64,000 nucleotides of DNA from AR12 sp036265915 (GTDB lineage: Bacteria > Methylomirabilota > Methylomirabilia > Rokubacteriales > CSP1-6): contig DATAOC010000043.1 in NCBI GenBank assembly GCA_036265915.1, forward strand, positions 10,910-74,909. Direction: 5' to 3'. The translations under genes were made by a program, and so were the position numbers. The notes under the pieces were generated by a model. It did no database searches. It saw only the letters and a list, made by a program, of their open reading frames with translations, and was not told the origin of the DNA. This document shows, in pieces, positions 47,962-57,923 of the stretch (position 1 is the first letter of the stretch; each line of letters starts with the position of its first letter).

Positions 47962-50049
47962 ATGTCGTATCGGCTCGGCTTCGACGTCGGCGGGACGTTC
48001 ACCGATCTCGTGCTGCAGTCGCCCGCCGGCGAGCTGACGACCGGCAAGCGGCTCACCACGTATCCCGATCCGTCGGAGGGCTGCCTGGCCGGGCTCGACG
48101 AGCTGCTGACGCGGGCGGGCGTGCGGTGGAGCGAGGTGGGCCAGGCCGTGCACGGCACCACGCTCGGCTCGAACATCGTCATCGAGCGCAAGGCGCGGGG
48201 CGTCGGCCTGCTCACCACGCGCGGCTTCCGCGACGTCCTCATCATCGGACGCGAGAAGCGCTATCAGGTGTACGACCTGCAGATCGAGAAGCCGCCGCCG
48301 CTCGTGCGGCGCCGGCTGATCGGCGAGGTCACCGAGCGCGTGCTCGCGGACGGCTCCATCCGCACGCCGCTCGACGAGCTGGATGCGCGCCGGGCCATCC
48401 GCGATCTCGCCGCCCGCGGCGTCACCACGCTCGCCGTGTGCCTGCTGCACGCCTACCTGAACCCCGCCCACGAGCTGCGCGTCGCGGAGCTGGCCGCCGA
48501 GGAAGCGCCGCAGCTGACGGTGACGCTCTCGCACGAGGTGTCGCCGACCTTCCGCGAGTACGAGCGGACGTCGACCACGGTCGTGAACGCCTACGTCATG
48601 ACGGCGATCCGCGACTACCTGCGCGGTCTGGCGGAGGCACTCGGCGGGCGCGGCTATCGCGGGCGGCTGTTCGTCATGCAGTCCTCGGGCGGCATCGCGA
48701 CGGCGGAGGCGATGGAGCGCTATCCCGTTCGCATGATCGAGTCCGGCCCCGCGGCCGGGGCGCTCATGGCGGCCGCCTATGGCGAGCTGACCGGTCACCG
48801 CGATCTCGTCGCCTTCGACATGGGCGGCACGACGGCCAAGCTGGCCCTCATCGAGAACGGGCGACCGTTCACGACCACGATGTTCGAGCTGCACCGCGTG
48901 AACAACGCCGCCGGCAGCGGGCTGCCGATGAACATCCAGGCGCTCGATCTGGTCGAGATCGGCGCCGGCGGCGGCTCCATCGCGCGGGCCGCGCTCGGCG
49001 TCATCGCGGTCGGCCCGGAGAGCGCGTCGTCCACCCCGGGTCCGGCCTGCTACGGGCGCGGCGGCCGCGAGCCGACGGTGACGGACGCCAACCTGGTGCT
49101 CGGGTACCTGAATTCCGACGAGTTCGCCGGCGGCACCATGCGGCTCGACGCGGAGGCCGCGGCGGCGGCGATCGAGACGCGCGTGGCCCAGCCGCTCGGG
49201 CTGTCGCTGGCCGAGGCGGCGTGGGGCATCCACGCCATCGTGACCACGAACATGGAGCTCGCCACGCGCGTGGTGTCCATCGAGCGCGGCCGTGATCCGC
49301 GCGTGCTCACGCTGATCGCATTCGGCGGCTCCGGGCCCGTGCACGGCTGCCGGCTCGCGCAGGCGCTCGGGATTCCGCGCGTGATCCTTCCCGCCGCCGC
49401 CGGCGTGACGGCCGCCATCGGGCTCCTCGCGGCCGAGGTCCGCTTCGACGTGGCGCGCACGTACGTGCGCCGTCTCGATGCGCTCGATCCCTGCGCGCTC
49501 ACCGCGATGTTCGAGGAGATGGCCGCGCAGGCCACGGCCGTGGTTCGCGAGTCGTCGGTGGCGGGCACGGTGACCGTGACACGCTCCGTCGACGCGCGCT
49601 ACGTCGGGCAAGGCTACGAGCTGACGGTGCCGGTGCCGGCGGGACGCCTCGATGCGGCGGCGCTCGACCGCGTGCGCGCGGCGTTCGACGAGATCTATGC
49701 GGCGCGCTATGGCTACGCGAACGTCGCCGAGCCGGTGGAGACCGTGACGTGGAAGCTGGCCGCCATCGGCGGCGCGCCCCGGGTGACGCTCGCCAAGGCG
49801 GAGCCGGGTGCCGGCGACGGCCTCAAGGGCCGCCGCCGCGCGTGGTTTCCCGAGACGCGCGGCTGGACCGACTGCCCGGTCTACGACCGCTACGCGCTGG
49901 CGCCCGGGGCCCGGCTGAGCGGACCCGCCATCGTCGAGGAGCGCGAGTCGACGTCGGTTCTTCCCCCCGGCGTCAGCGCCGCCGTCGACGAGTACGCAAA
50001 CCTGCTCGTCACCGTCCCGTCGCTCATGCCCACGGGAGACCGCGCGTGA
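47962..50049 (+). CDS. Hydantoinase/oxoprolinase A-type subunit
   Basis: A 695-residue ASKHA-fold protein. The N-terminal Hydant_A_N domain has GFDVGGTFTDLVLQ (phosphate loop), the middle domain HGTTLGSNIVIERK and FVMQSSGGIA, and MGGTTAKLALIENG is the second phosphate motif. C-terminal part: FGGSGPVHGCRLAQ. With HyuB partners such proteins hydrolyse hydantoins, 5-oxoproline or related lactams using ATP, or carboxylate ketones. It is followed by the B subunit with GTGA overlap. Confidence 0.9.
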   Translation: MSYRLGFDVGGTFTDLVLQSPAGELTTGKRLTTYPDPSEGCLAGLDELLTRAGVRWSEVGQAVHGTTLGSNIVIERKARGVGLLTTRGFRDVLIIGREKRYQVYDLQIEKPPPLVRRRLIGEVTERVLADGSIRTPLDELDARRAIRDLAARGVTTLAVCLLHAYLNPAHELRVAELAAEEAPQLTVTLSHEVSPTFREYERTSTTVVNAYVMTAIRDYLRGLAEALGGRGYRGRLFVMQSSGGIATAEAMERYPVRMIESGPAAGALMAAAYGELTGHRDLVAFDMGGTTAKLALIENGRPFTTTMFELHRVNNAAGSGLPMNIQALDLVEIGAGGGSIARAALGVIAVGPESASSTPGPACYGRGGREPTVTDANLVLGYLNSDEFAGGTMRLDAEAAAAAIETRVAQPLGLSLAEAAWGIHAIVTTNMELATRVVSIERGRDPRVLTLIAFGGSGPVHGCRLAQALGIPRVILPAAAGVTAAIGLLAAEVRFDVARTYVRRLDALDPCALTAMFEEMAAQATAVVRESSVAGTVTVTRSVDARYVGQGYELTVPVPAGRLDAAALDRVRAAFDEIYAARYGYANVAEPVETVTWKLAAIGGAPRVTLAKAEPGAGDGLKGRRRAWFPETRGWTDCPVYDRYALAPGARLSGPAIVEERESTSVLPPGVSAAVDEYANLLVTVPSLMPTGDRA

Positions 50050-51773
50050 CCACGCCGGCCATCACGCTCGGCGTGATCTGGGGGGCGCTGCAGTCCATCG
50101 CGGTGGAGATCGGCACGACCGTGCACCGCACGGCCTACTCCGAGCAGGCGCGGGAGGGGCAGGACTTCTCGGTGGCGGTCTTCGATCCGAAGGGACGGAT
50201 GGTCGCCCAGGGTCCCTACTCACCGGGACACATGGGCGCCATGTCGTTCGCGGTGCGGAACGCGCTGGCCGCGCATCCCGTTGAGACGCTGCGGCCCGGC
50301 GACGCCATCTTGCTGAACGATCCGCTGCTCGGCTCGGGCCACCTGCCGGACTTCTTCATCACGCAGCCCGCGTTCCACGAGGGGCGCCTCATCGGCTTCG
50401 CGGTGAACATCCTGCATCACACGGACGTGGGCGGCGCGCGGCCGGGGAGCCAGGCCGTCGAGGGGATCTTCGACTACTTCCAGGAAGGCCTCCGGATCCC
50501 GCCCACGAAGGTGTGGCAGCAGTATCGCGAGGACGACGGCATCGTCGGCATCATCGCCGCGAACACGCGCACGCCCGACAAGGTGCTCGGCGACCTGCGC
50601 GCCCAGCGCAGCGCGCTGCGCGTCGGCGAGCTGCGTCTCGTCGAGCTGTGCGAGCGGTACGGCGCGGACACGCTGTTCGGGGCGATGGACGAGATCATCG
50701 CGCGGACGGAGGCGAGCATGCGGGCGGCCATCCGCGCGGTGCCCGACGGCGTCTATCGGTTCGAGGACTTTCTGGACGATTCCGGGCCGGGCACCCCGCC
50801 GCTGAAGGTCGCGGTCACGGTCACCGTCGACGCCGACACGATGACCATCGACTACGGCGGCTCGAGTCCCCAGACGGCGTCCGGGATGAACTCGTACATC
50901 AACTACACACGCTCGTACTCCTACGCGGCGGTGAAGTGCCTCACCGACCCGTATGGGCCGATGAACGAGGGCGCGCTGCGGCCGATCACCGTCACCGCCC
51001 CCGAGGGCTGCTTCCTCAATCCGCGGCCGCCCGCCGGCGGCGGCCCGCGGGCGGTGATCTGCTATCGCACGTTCGAGGCGGTGATCGGCGCGCTGGCGCC
51101 GGCGCTGCCGGAGCGAGTGGCCGCTGCCGCCTCGCACTTCGCCAACCCGACCTTCGGCGGCTGGGACCGCGCGCGGCGGCGCCGCTTCGTCGCCTACGAG
51201 CTGGTGCTCTCGGGCACCGGCGCGCGCGCCACGCGCGACGGCTGCGAGGCCATGTCGTACGCGTTCAACGCGTCCAACATTCCGGTCGAGGCGCAGGAGG
51301 CCAATCAGCCGGTCGTCATCGAGCGCTTCGAGCTCATCCGCGACACGGCGGGCGCCGGCACGTTTCGCGGCGGCTGCGGGATCCGCCGCGACATGCGCTT
51401 CCTCGCCGACGAGGGCAAGCTGACCAACCTCTCGGAGCGCCAGCGCTTCGCGCCGTACGGACTCTTCGGCGGCGAGCCCGGCGCGCTCGCGCGGACCGTG
51501 ATCAATCCGGGTGCTCACGAGGATCTCGTGCACGGCAAGCAGTCTCGTGAGTTCGGGTACGGCGACGTGATCTCGTTCCAGCAGTCGGGCGCGGGCGGCT
51601 ACGGCGACCCGCTCGCGCGCGACCCGCAGCGGGTCCTCGACGACGTCCTCGACGACTACGTCTCCGTCGAGGCGGCCCGCGCCCGGTATGGCGTCGTGAT
51701 CGTCGGCGAGGGCGCCGTGGACCTGCGCGTCGACGCGGCCGCCACCGCACGCTGGCGGGAGTCCCGGCGGTGA
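50046..51773 (+). CDS. Hydantoinase/oxoprolinase B-type subunit
   Basis: A 575-residue HyuB-family protein, partner of the preceding subunit. Diagnostic: VEIGTTVHRTAYSEQAREGQDFSVAVFD, LNDPLLGSGHLPDF with the metal-site HTDVGG, and the C-terminal PPAGGGPRAV. The end of the protein includes GAGGYGDPLARDP, the usual final block. Start GTG overlaps the A-subunit stop. The catalysed ring opening is inferred; an acetone-carboxylase-like role is possible, though no gamma subunit is nearby. Confidence 0.9.
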   Translation: MTTPAITLGVIWGALQSIAVEIGTTVHRTAYSEQAREGQDFSVAVFDPKGRMVAQGPYSPGHMGAMSFAVRNALAAHPVETLRPGDAILLNDPLLGSGHLPDFFITQPAFHEGRLIGFAVNILHHTDVGGARPGSQAVEGIFDYFQEGLRIPPTKVWQQYREDDGIVGIIAANTRTPDKVLGDLRAQRSALRVGELRLVELCERYGADTLFGAMDEIIARTEASMRAAIRAVPDGVYRFEDFLDDSGPGTPPLKVAVTVTVDADTMTIDYGGSSPQTASGMNSYINYTRSYSYAAVKCLTDPYGPMNEGALRPITVTAPEGCFLNPRPPAGGGPRAVICYRTFEAVIGALAPALPERVAAAASHFANPTFGGWDRARRRRFVAYELVLSGTGARATRDGCEAMSYAFNASNIPVEAQEANQPVVIERFELIRDTAGAGTFRGGCGIRRDMRFLADEGKLTNLSERQRFAPYGLFGGEPGALARTVINPGAHEDLVHGKQSREFGYGDVISFQQSGAGGYGDPLARDPQRVLDDVLDDYVSVEAARARYGVVIVGEGAVDLRVDAAATARWRESRR

Positions 51774-52930
51774 TCGCCTTCACCGCCGAGCAGGAGGAGT
51801 TTCGCCGCAGCGTGGCGCGGTTCGTCGACGCCGAGGTGGCGCCGGCGGCGGCGGCGCTCGACGAGCGCGGGGAGTTTCCGGCCGCCCTCTTCAGGCGCGT
51901 CGGCGAGCTCGGCTATCTCGGTCTCCGCTATCCCGAGCAGTACGGCGGCGCCGACGCCGACATGACGACGTATTGCCTGTTCGCCGAGGAGCTGGCGCGC
52001 GGCTCGCTGTCGGTGGCCGCGGCGGCGGCGATGCAGGGCCTCATGGGCACCCACTTCATCCACAAGTACGGCACGGAGGCGCTGCGCGAGCGCTATCTCG
52101 TGCCCGCGCTGCGGGGCGACATCGTCGCGACGTTCGCGATGACGGAGCCCAATGCGGGCTCCGACGTGGCGAACCTGACGACGCGGGCCGAGCGGCGGGG
52201 CGATCGCTGGGTGCTGCGTGGTGCGAAGACGTGGGTGACCAGCGCCCCGGTGGCCGACGTGCTGACGGTGGCGGCCAAGACGTCCGGCGAGCGCGGGCTC
52301 AAGAACATCGCGCTGTTCCTCGTCGATCGGCGCACGATGCGCGGGATCACGCTCGGCAAGCCGATCGACAAGATGGCCGTCCGTGCCTCCGCCACCGGCG
52401 AGATCCTGCTCGAGGACGTCGAGGTGCCGGCCGATCACCTCCTCGGCGGTGAGAGCGGCGGCGGCGAGAAGATCGGCGCGATCCTGGCCGAGATCCGGAT
52501 CATGACCGCGGCGCTGTCGGTCGGTCTCGCGCGCGCGGCCTACGAGGCCGCCCGCGTGTATGCGCGCGAGCGCGTCGCCTTCGGCAAGGCGATCGGCGAG
52601 CACCAGGCGATCGGCTTCAAGCTCGCCGACATGCTGACCTCGATCCACGCGGCGGCGCTGCTCACGTACCAGGCGGCGGCGCGCCTGGACGCCGGCCGTC
52701 CGGTCGCGCGCGAGGCGGCCATGACCAAGCTCTTCGCGTCCGAGGCGGCGGTGAAGGTGACCGACGAGGCCGCGCGCATCTTCGCCTCGTACGGCCTCGC
52801 CATGGAGTATCCGGTGCAGCGCTACTTCCGCGACGCGCGCTTCCTGCTGCCCGGCGGCGGGACATCCGAGATCCTGCGCGTCGTCATCGGCCGCGAGCTG
52901 GACTGGGACCGCGCGACGGCGTTCGCATGA
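51770..52930 (+). CDS. Acyl-CoA dehydrogenase family protein, canonical Glu position altered
   Basis: A 386-residue flavoprotein. FAD motifs VATFAMTEPNAGSDVAN and KTWVTSAPVADV are normal. At the C-terminus, where most relatives have YEGTs-x-i-x-R with the catalytic Glu, it reads LPGGGTSEILR, so that Glu is Gly. A Glu at ILAEIRIMT, near the position used by isovaleryl-CoA dehydrogenase, may substitute. Coupled to both neighbours by 4-nt overlaps (GTGA, ATGA). Substrate presumably the pathway acyl-CoA. Confidence 0.87.
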   Translation: MIAFTAEQEEFRRSVARFVDAEVAPAAAALDERGEFPAALFRRVGELGYLGLRYPEQYGGADADMTTYCLFAEELARGSLSVAAAAAMQGLMGTHFIHKYGTEALRERYLVPALRGDIVATFAMTEPNAGSDVANLTTRAERRGDRWVLRGAKTWVTSAPVADVLTVAAKTSGERGLKNIALFLVDRRTMRGITLGKPIDKMAVRASATGEILLEDVEVPADHLLGGESGGGEKIGAILAEIRIMTAALSVGLARAAYEAARVYARERVAFGKAIGEHQAIGFKLADMLTSIHAAALLTYQAAARLDAGRPVAREAAMTKLFASEAAVKVTDEAARIFASYGLAMEYPVQRYFRDARFLLPGGGTSEILRVVIGRELDWDRATAFA

Positions 52931-53595
52931 GACGCTACGACGCCCTCACGTTCGACTGCTACGGCACGCTCATCGACTGGGAGCGCGGCATCGGCGAGGC
53001 GTTCGAGGTCGCCTCGCGCGCCGACGGGCACCCGGTGGACCGCGGCGCCGTGATTGCCGCCTACCATGCCGTGGAGCCGGCGATCGAGGCGGAGCGCTAT
53101 CGCCCGTATCGCGAGGTGCTCGCGCTCGCGGCTCGGCGCGTGAGCGAGCGGCTCGGCTGGCGACTGGCGCCGGGGCGCGAGGCGTTTCTGTCCGAGAGCC
53201 TGCCGTCATGGCCACCCTTTCCCGACACGAACGCCGCGCTGGGCCGGCTCGCCGGCAATGGATACCGGCTCGCCATCCTGTCGAACGTCGACGATGACCT
53301 GCTGGCGGCCACCCGGCGCCAGCTCGCGGTCGACTTCGAGTTCGTGGTGACCGCGCAGCAGGTCGGCTCGTACAAGCCGGCGCCCGCGCACTTCGAGACC
53401 GCGCGCAAGCGCCTGGGGGGCGCGCGCTGGCTCCACGTCGCGCAGAGCTACTTCCACGACATCGCGCCGGCCCGCCGGCTCGGCATCGCCTCCGCGTGGA
53501 TCAATCGCACGGCGGCCCGCCGCTCCGGCGACGAGCAGCCCGACGCGGAGTTCGGTACGCTGGCCGAGGCGGCGGACTGGCTCACGAGCGCGTGA
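52927..53595 (+). CDS. Haloacid dehalogenase-like HAD hydrolase
   Basis: A 222-residue HAD type II protein. Motif I LTFDCYGTLIDW with the nucleophile Asp, motif II ILSNVDDD, Lys in VGSYKPAPAHF, and QSYFHDIAPARRLG, a pattern typical of (S)-2-haloacid dehalogenase relatives. Its role in a CoA pathway is not obvious; it may be a phosphatase. ATG overlaps the preceding stop. Confidence 0.87.
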   Translation: MRRYDALTFDCYGTLIDWERGIGEAFEVASRADGHPVDRGAVIAAYHAVEPAIEAERYRPYREVLALAARRVSERLGWRLAPGREAFLSESLPSWPPFPDTNAALGRLAGNGYRLAILSNVDDDLLAATRRQLAVDFEFVVTAQQVGSYKPAPAHFETARKRLGGARWLHVAQSYFHDIAPARRLGIASAWINRTAARRSGDEQPDAEFGTLAEAADWLTSA

Positions 53596-53603
53596 GGGAC
53601 GAC

Positions 53604-54062
53604 ATGGCGGATCACGGACGCGGGCGGTACTGGGACGAGTTCCGGGTGGGCGAGGTGCTTGTGACCGGGCGCCGGACGGTCGAGGGCGGTGACGTCTCGC
53701 GCTTCGCCGGGCTCACGGGTGACTTCAACCCGCTGCACATCGACGCCGAGTTCGCGCGGAGCACGCCGTTCGGCGAGCGCGTCGCCCACGGCATCCTGAC
53801 CCTGGCCGTCTCGAACGGCCAGCAGAACCTGTCCGGCTGGTTCGAGGGCACGACGTTCGCGCTGCTCGGCCTCGACAAGGTGCGGTTCACCGTCCCCGTG
53901 AAGTTCGGCGACACCGTGCACACCGAGATGACCGTCAAGGACGCCAGGCCCTCGTCCAGGCCCGACCGCGGCGTGGTCGTCTTCGACGTCGCCGTGCGCA
54001 ACCAGCGCGGCGAGGCGGTCTGCACCTACGAGACCGCGGTCCTGATGCGGAGGCGCGCGTGA
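53604..54062 (+). CDS. MaoC-like enoyl-CoA hydratase
   Basis: A 152-residue hotdog hydratase. The catalytic block is GLTGDFNPLHIDAEFARSTPFGERVAHGIL, with the Asp and His of R-specific hydratases. It adds water to an enoyl-CoA, working between acyl-CoA dehydrogenase and 3-hydroxyacyl-CoA dehydrogenase of this operon. ATG 53604 follows GAGGGAC; a GTG at 53592 overlapping the HAD stop is the alternative. Confidence 0.88.
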   Translation: MADHGRGRYWDEFRVGEVLVTGRRTVEGGDVSRFAGLTGDFNPLHIDAEFARSTPFGERVAHGILTLAVSNGQQNLSGWFEGTTFALLGLDKVRFTVPVKFGDTVHTEMTVKDARPSSRPDRGVVVFDVAVRNQRGEAVCTYETAVLMRRRA

Positions 54063-54081
54063 GCGTGGTGGGAGAGATGCC

Positions 54082-55251
54082 ATGAGGAAGGTGGCGCTCG
54101 TCGGCGCCGGCGTGTCGAAGTTCGGCGTGCGCAAGGCGACCTACCGCGATCTCATCTGGGAGGCCGGCAAGGCCTGCTTCGACTCCGCGCCGGGCATCAA
54201 GCCGAAGGATCTCGAGGGACTGGTGGTCGGCTCGGTGATGCCGGAGCGGACCGCGTTCCAGAGCCACATCTCGTCGATGGCCGCGGAGGCGCTCGGCATC
54301 CGGCCGAGCGTGCTCAGCGCACGCACGGAGCACATGTGCGCGTCGGGCACCGTCGGCATCCGCTACGCGTACGCGTTCATCGCGGCCGGCCTCGCCGACC
54401 TCGTGATGGTGCTCGGCGTCGAGAAGCTGAACCAGCCGAGCGGCGACGAGGCCATTCTCAACATGGGCACCGGCGTCGACCGGGAGTGGGAGGCCGCCTT
54501 CGGGCTGACGGCGCCGCCGTGCTTCGCGCTGGCGGCGCAGCGGCACATGGCCGCCTACGGCACCACCGAGGAGCAGCTCGCCCTGGTCGGCGTGAAGAAC
54601 CACACCCACGCCTCGAAGAACCCGAACGCGCACTTCAACAAGGGCGCGACGCTGGACCAGGTGCTGTGCTCGCGGATGATCGCCAGTCCGCTGCGCCTGT
54701 TCATGTGCTCGCCGATCACCGACGGCGCCGCCGCGGTCATCCTGGCCAGCGAGGATCGGGCGCGCTCGCTGACCGACGCGCCGGTGTGGATTCGCGGCAC
54801 CGGCCAGGCGCTCGACGGCTTCCAGCTGACCTCGCTGCACGAGGACTACGCCCACTGGCCGGCCATGCAGCGCGCCGCACAGTCGGCCTACAGGGCGGCC
54901 GGCATCGGACCGCGCGACGTCGACGTGGCCGAGGTGCACGACTGCTTCTCCATCGCCGAGCTGATCGCCTACGAGGAGCTCGGCTTTTGCAAGAAGGGCG
55001 AGGCGGGCGCATTCGTGGCGGCCGGCCGCAGCGACTATGGCGGCGACGTCGTGGTCAACCCGCGCGGCGGCCTCATCGGCTGCGGGCATCCGCTCGGCGC
55101 CACCGGCGTCGCCCAGGCCGCGGAAATCTTCGCCCAGCTCCGCGGCGAGGCCGGCGCCCGCCAGGTCCCCGCCGCCGCCGTCGCCCTCACCCACAACAAC
55201 AGCGGCATGGGCGAGCACATCGTCGTCGTCTACGGCAAGGAGCCCGCGTGA
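54082..55251 (+). CDS. Thiolase-family protein (SCP-x-like acetyl-CoA acetyltransferase)
   Basis: A 389-residue thiolase. Acylated Cys in ARTEHMCASGTVGI, His in DVAEVHDCFSIAEL, and the C-terminal NPRGGLIGCGHPLGATG carrying the second His/Cys. The ACxSG variant and the following DUF35 gene suit SCP-x/DUF35-partnered thiolases, which act on unusual or branched acyl-CoAs. GGAGAGA precedes the ATG. It overlaps the next gene by one base. Confidence 0.9.
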   Translation: MRKVALVGAGVSKFGVRKATYRDLIWEAGKACFDSAPGIKPKDLEGLVVGSVMPERTAFQSHISSMAAEALGIRPSVLSARTEHMCASGTVGIRYAYAFIAAGLADLVMVLGVEKLNQPSGDEAILNMGTGVDREWEAAFGLTAPPCFALAAQRHMAAYGTTEEQLALVGVKNHTHASKNPNAHFNKGATLDQVLCSRMIASPLRLFMCSPITDGAAAVILASEDRARSLTDAPVWIRGTGQALDGFQLTSLHEDYAHWPAMQRAAQSAYRAAGIGPRDVDVAEVHDCFSIAELIAYEELGFCKKGEAGAFVAAGRSDYGGDVVVNPRGGLIGCGHPLGATGVAQAAEIFAQLRGEAGARQVPAAAVALTHNNSGMGEHIVVVYGKEPA

Positions 55252-56237
55252 TGTCAGCGACCGGGTCCCCTCCGATGAACGTCGCCGTGCTCGGCCCCGG
55301 GCGCATCGGGCGGCAGATCGCGCTGGCGTTCGCGCTCGGCGGCTCGACGGTGGTGCTCGTCGATCTCAAGACGCGCTCCGTGGCCGACGCCGAGCGGGTG
55401 CTCGCCGACGCGCGCGCCGAGATCGCACGCGACCTGCGGCTGATGGTGGAGGAGGCTGTGATCACACCGGCCGACGAGGCGGCGGCGCTCACCCGCATCG
55501 AGGAGCGCGTCGGGCTCGGGGATCTCGCCGGCTGCGCGTTCGTGCAGGAGGCGCTGCCGGAGTCGGTCGACCTCAAGCGCGAGACGTTCAAGCGTCTGGC
55601 CGGACGCGTCGCGGCCGACGCCATCATCGCATCGACGAGCTCGACGATCTCGCCCTCCGACCTCGCGGACGCCGTCGATCGGCCCGAGCGCTTCCTCGTC
55701 GCGCACTGGCTGAACCCCGCGCACATCATCCCGCTCGTCGAGGTGATACCGGGACCGCAGACCGCGCCCGCCACCGTGACCACGACGCTCGCCGTGCTGG
55801 AGCGGCTGGGCAAGGTGCCCGTCCGCTGCAACGACTCCCCCGGGTTCATCGGGCCGCGACTGCAAGTGTTGCTGATGAACGAGGCGGTCCGGCTCGTGGA
55901 GGAGGGCGTGGCCACGCCCGAGGACGTCGACAAGGCGTTCCGCGCCGGCATGGGGTTCCGCTACGCGACGGTGGGCATCTTCGAGTTCATCGACTGGGGT
56001 GGCGTCGACATCCTCTATCGTGCCAGCCGCTACATGCGGGAGGCGCTGGGCGACGACCGGTTCAAGCCGGCGCGGCTCGTCGAGCAGAAGATGGCGTACA
56101 ACGAGCTCGGCCCGAAGACGGGCCGCGGCTTCTTCGACTATGCCGGCGAGCGGCGGCACACGTTCGAGACGCAGAAGATCCGCGCCCTGCTGCGCCAGCT
56201 CAGGCGCGAGCGCGAGAGCGCCGGAGAGCGGGCGTGA
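55251..56237 (+). CDS. 3-hydroxyacyl-CoA dehydrogenase
   Basis: A 328-residue NAD-linked dehydrogenase. VAVLGPGRIGRQIALAFA starts the Rossmann fold; STSSTISPSDL and the catalytic His in VAHWLNPAHIIPLVEVI follow, then CNDSPGFIGPRLQ and GPKTGRGFFDY. Although paralogous to 40920, it is longer and has AHWLNP for LHFFNP, closer to 3-hydroxybutyryl/carnitine dehydrogenase types. The ATG (TGATG overlap) is preferred to a GTG one codon upstream. Confidence 0.88.
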   Translation: MSATGSPPMNVAVLGPGRIGRQIALAFALGGSTVVLVDLKTRSVADAERVLADARAEIARDLRLMVEEAVITPADEAAALTRIEERVGLGDLAGCAFVQEALPESVDLKRETFKRLAGRVAADAIIASTSSTISPSDLADAVDRPERFLVAHWLNPAHIIPLVEVIPGPQTAPATVTTTLAVLERLGKVPVRCNDSPGFIGPRLQVLLMNEAVRLVEEGVATPEDVDKAFRAGMGFRYATVGIFEFIDWGGVDILYRASRYMREALGDDRFKPARLVEQKMAYNELGPKTGRGFFDYAGERRHTFETQKIRALLRQLRRERESAGERA

Positions 56238-56664
56238 CATACCTGCGCGCGACGGATCCGTTTCCGCTGGAGGCGGCGGACCACAACAAGCTGCACGAGT
56301 TCTACGCACGGCTGGCCGCCGGGCGACTGAGCACGACCCGCTGCACCGTGTGCGAACGCACGGCGTGGCCGCCGCGCGGGTTCTGCGGCGAGTGCGCCGC
56401 CGACACGTTCGAGTGGGTCGATCTGCCGCCGGTGGGCACCATCCACGCGTTCACGGTGCAGGACACGGGACTGCCGGCCGGCTTCGACGGCCCGCGCGTG
56501 TTCGCCATCGTCAAGGTCGGCGGTCATCGCGTCTTCGCGGTGGTGCGCGATGCCGATCCGGCCGCCGTGAGCATCGGCCAGCGCGTGCGTCTCGCCCCGC
56601 TCCGCGTCGCCGACGACCCGAAGGGGACCCCCCGCTATCTGCCCGCATTCGTCGTGGACGCGGC

Positions 56665-56668
<4 letters not shown>
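56234..56668 (+). CDS. DUF35 OB-fold/zinc-ribbon protein
   Basis: A 144-residue acyl-CoA-associated protein. Zinc ribbon CTVCERTAWPPRGFCGECAADTF (four Cys), then an OB-fold strand region (GTIHAFTVQDTGLPAGFDGP). DUF35 proteins bind CoA thioesters and partner thiolases or HMG-CoA synthases; the thiolase at 54082 is the likely partner. GTG start overlapping the previous stop (GTGA). Confidence 0.88.
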
Positions 56669-57044
<376 letters not shown>

Positions 57045-57048
<4 letters not shown>

Positions 57049-57923
57049 TCCCCGCCTGGGTCGATCGCAGCGAATATCCGTTCTCGCCGCGGCGGATCGA
57101 GGTCGAGGGCCTCGGCATCAGCTATGTCGACGAGGGTGAGGGGCCGACGCTGCTGATGGTGCACGGCACGCCGTCGTGGTCGTTCCTCTACCGGCATCTC
57201 GTGCGCGGGCTGCGCGACGCGTTCCGCTGCGTGGCGCTCGACCTGCCCGGCTTCGGGCTCTCCGACAAGCCGGCTGGCGACGCCTATCGGCCCGAGGACC
57301 AGGCGCGGCGGCTCACCCGGTTCATCGACGCGCTCGGCCTTCGCGACGTCACGCTCGTCGTTCACGATTTCGGCGGGCCGATCGGCCTCGCCCATGCCCT
57401 CGAGCGGCCGGACGACGTGCGGAGCCTGGTGCTCTTCAACACGTGGATGTGGTCGCTCGCCGACGACCGGCGCCACGCGCGGCTGGGCCGTGCGCTGGCC
57501 ACGCCGGTCGGCCGCGTGCTCTACGAGCGCGCAGGGCTCTCGGTGAACGCGCTGTGGCGCCCCGCCGTCCGCGACGCCCGCTACACGCCGGCCGTGCACG
57601 CGCAGTACGCGGCGCCGCTGCGCGACCGCGCCGCTCGCCACGCGACGTGGATCTACGCGCGCGAGCTCATCGGCTCCAGCGCCTGGTTCGACGCGCTCTG
57701 GCGGCGACGGCGCCGCATCGCGCAGGTGCCGGCGCTGCTCGTCTGGGGCTCACGCGATCCGGCGTTTGCGGCGGCGCTGGCGCGCTGGCGCGGGGTTTTC
57801 ACCGAGGCCGAGGTCGTCGAGTGGCGCGATGTCGGCCACGCGCCGCCGGAGGTGCGGGGACGCGAGTCGGCCGCCCTGATCCGCCGGTTCCTCGAGCGGG
57901 CGAGAACACGGAGAACCGCATGA
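57045..57923 (+). CDS. Alpha/beta hydrolase, haloalkane dehalogenase-like
   Basis: A 292-residue hydrolase between the two mutase subunit genes. Oxyanion HGTPSWSFLYR and nucleophile Asp in VVHDFGGPIG are those of haloalkane dehalogenases and epoxide hydrolases, not of serine esterases. The base His is in DVGHAPPEV. A chloride-stabilising Trp next to the nucleophile is Phe here. The place inside a mutase operon suggests a pathway step such as ester or lactone opening. GTG start, coupled. Confidence 0.83.
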
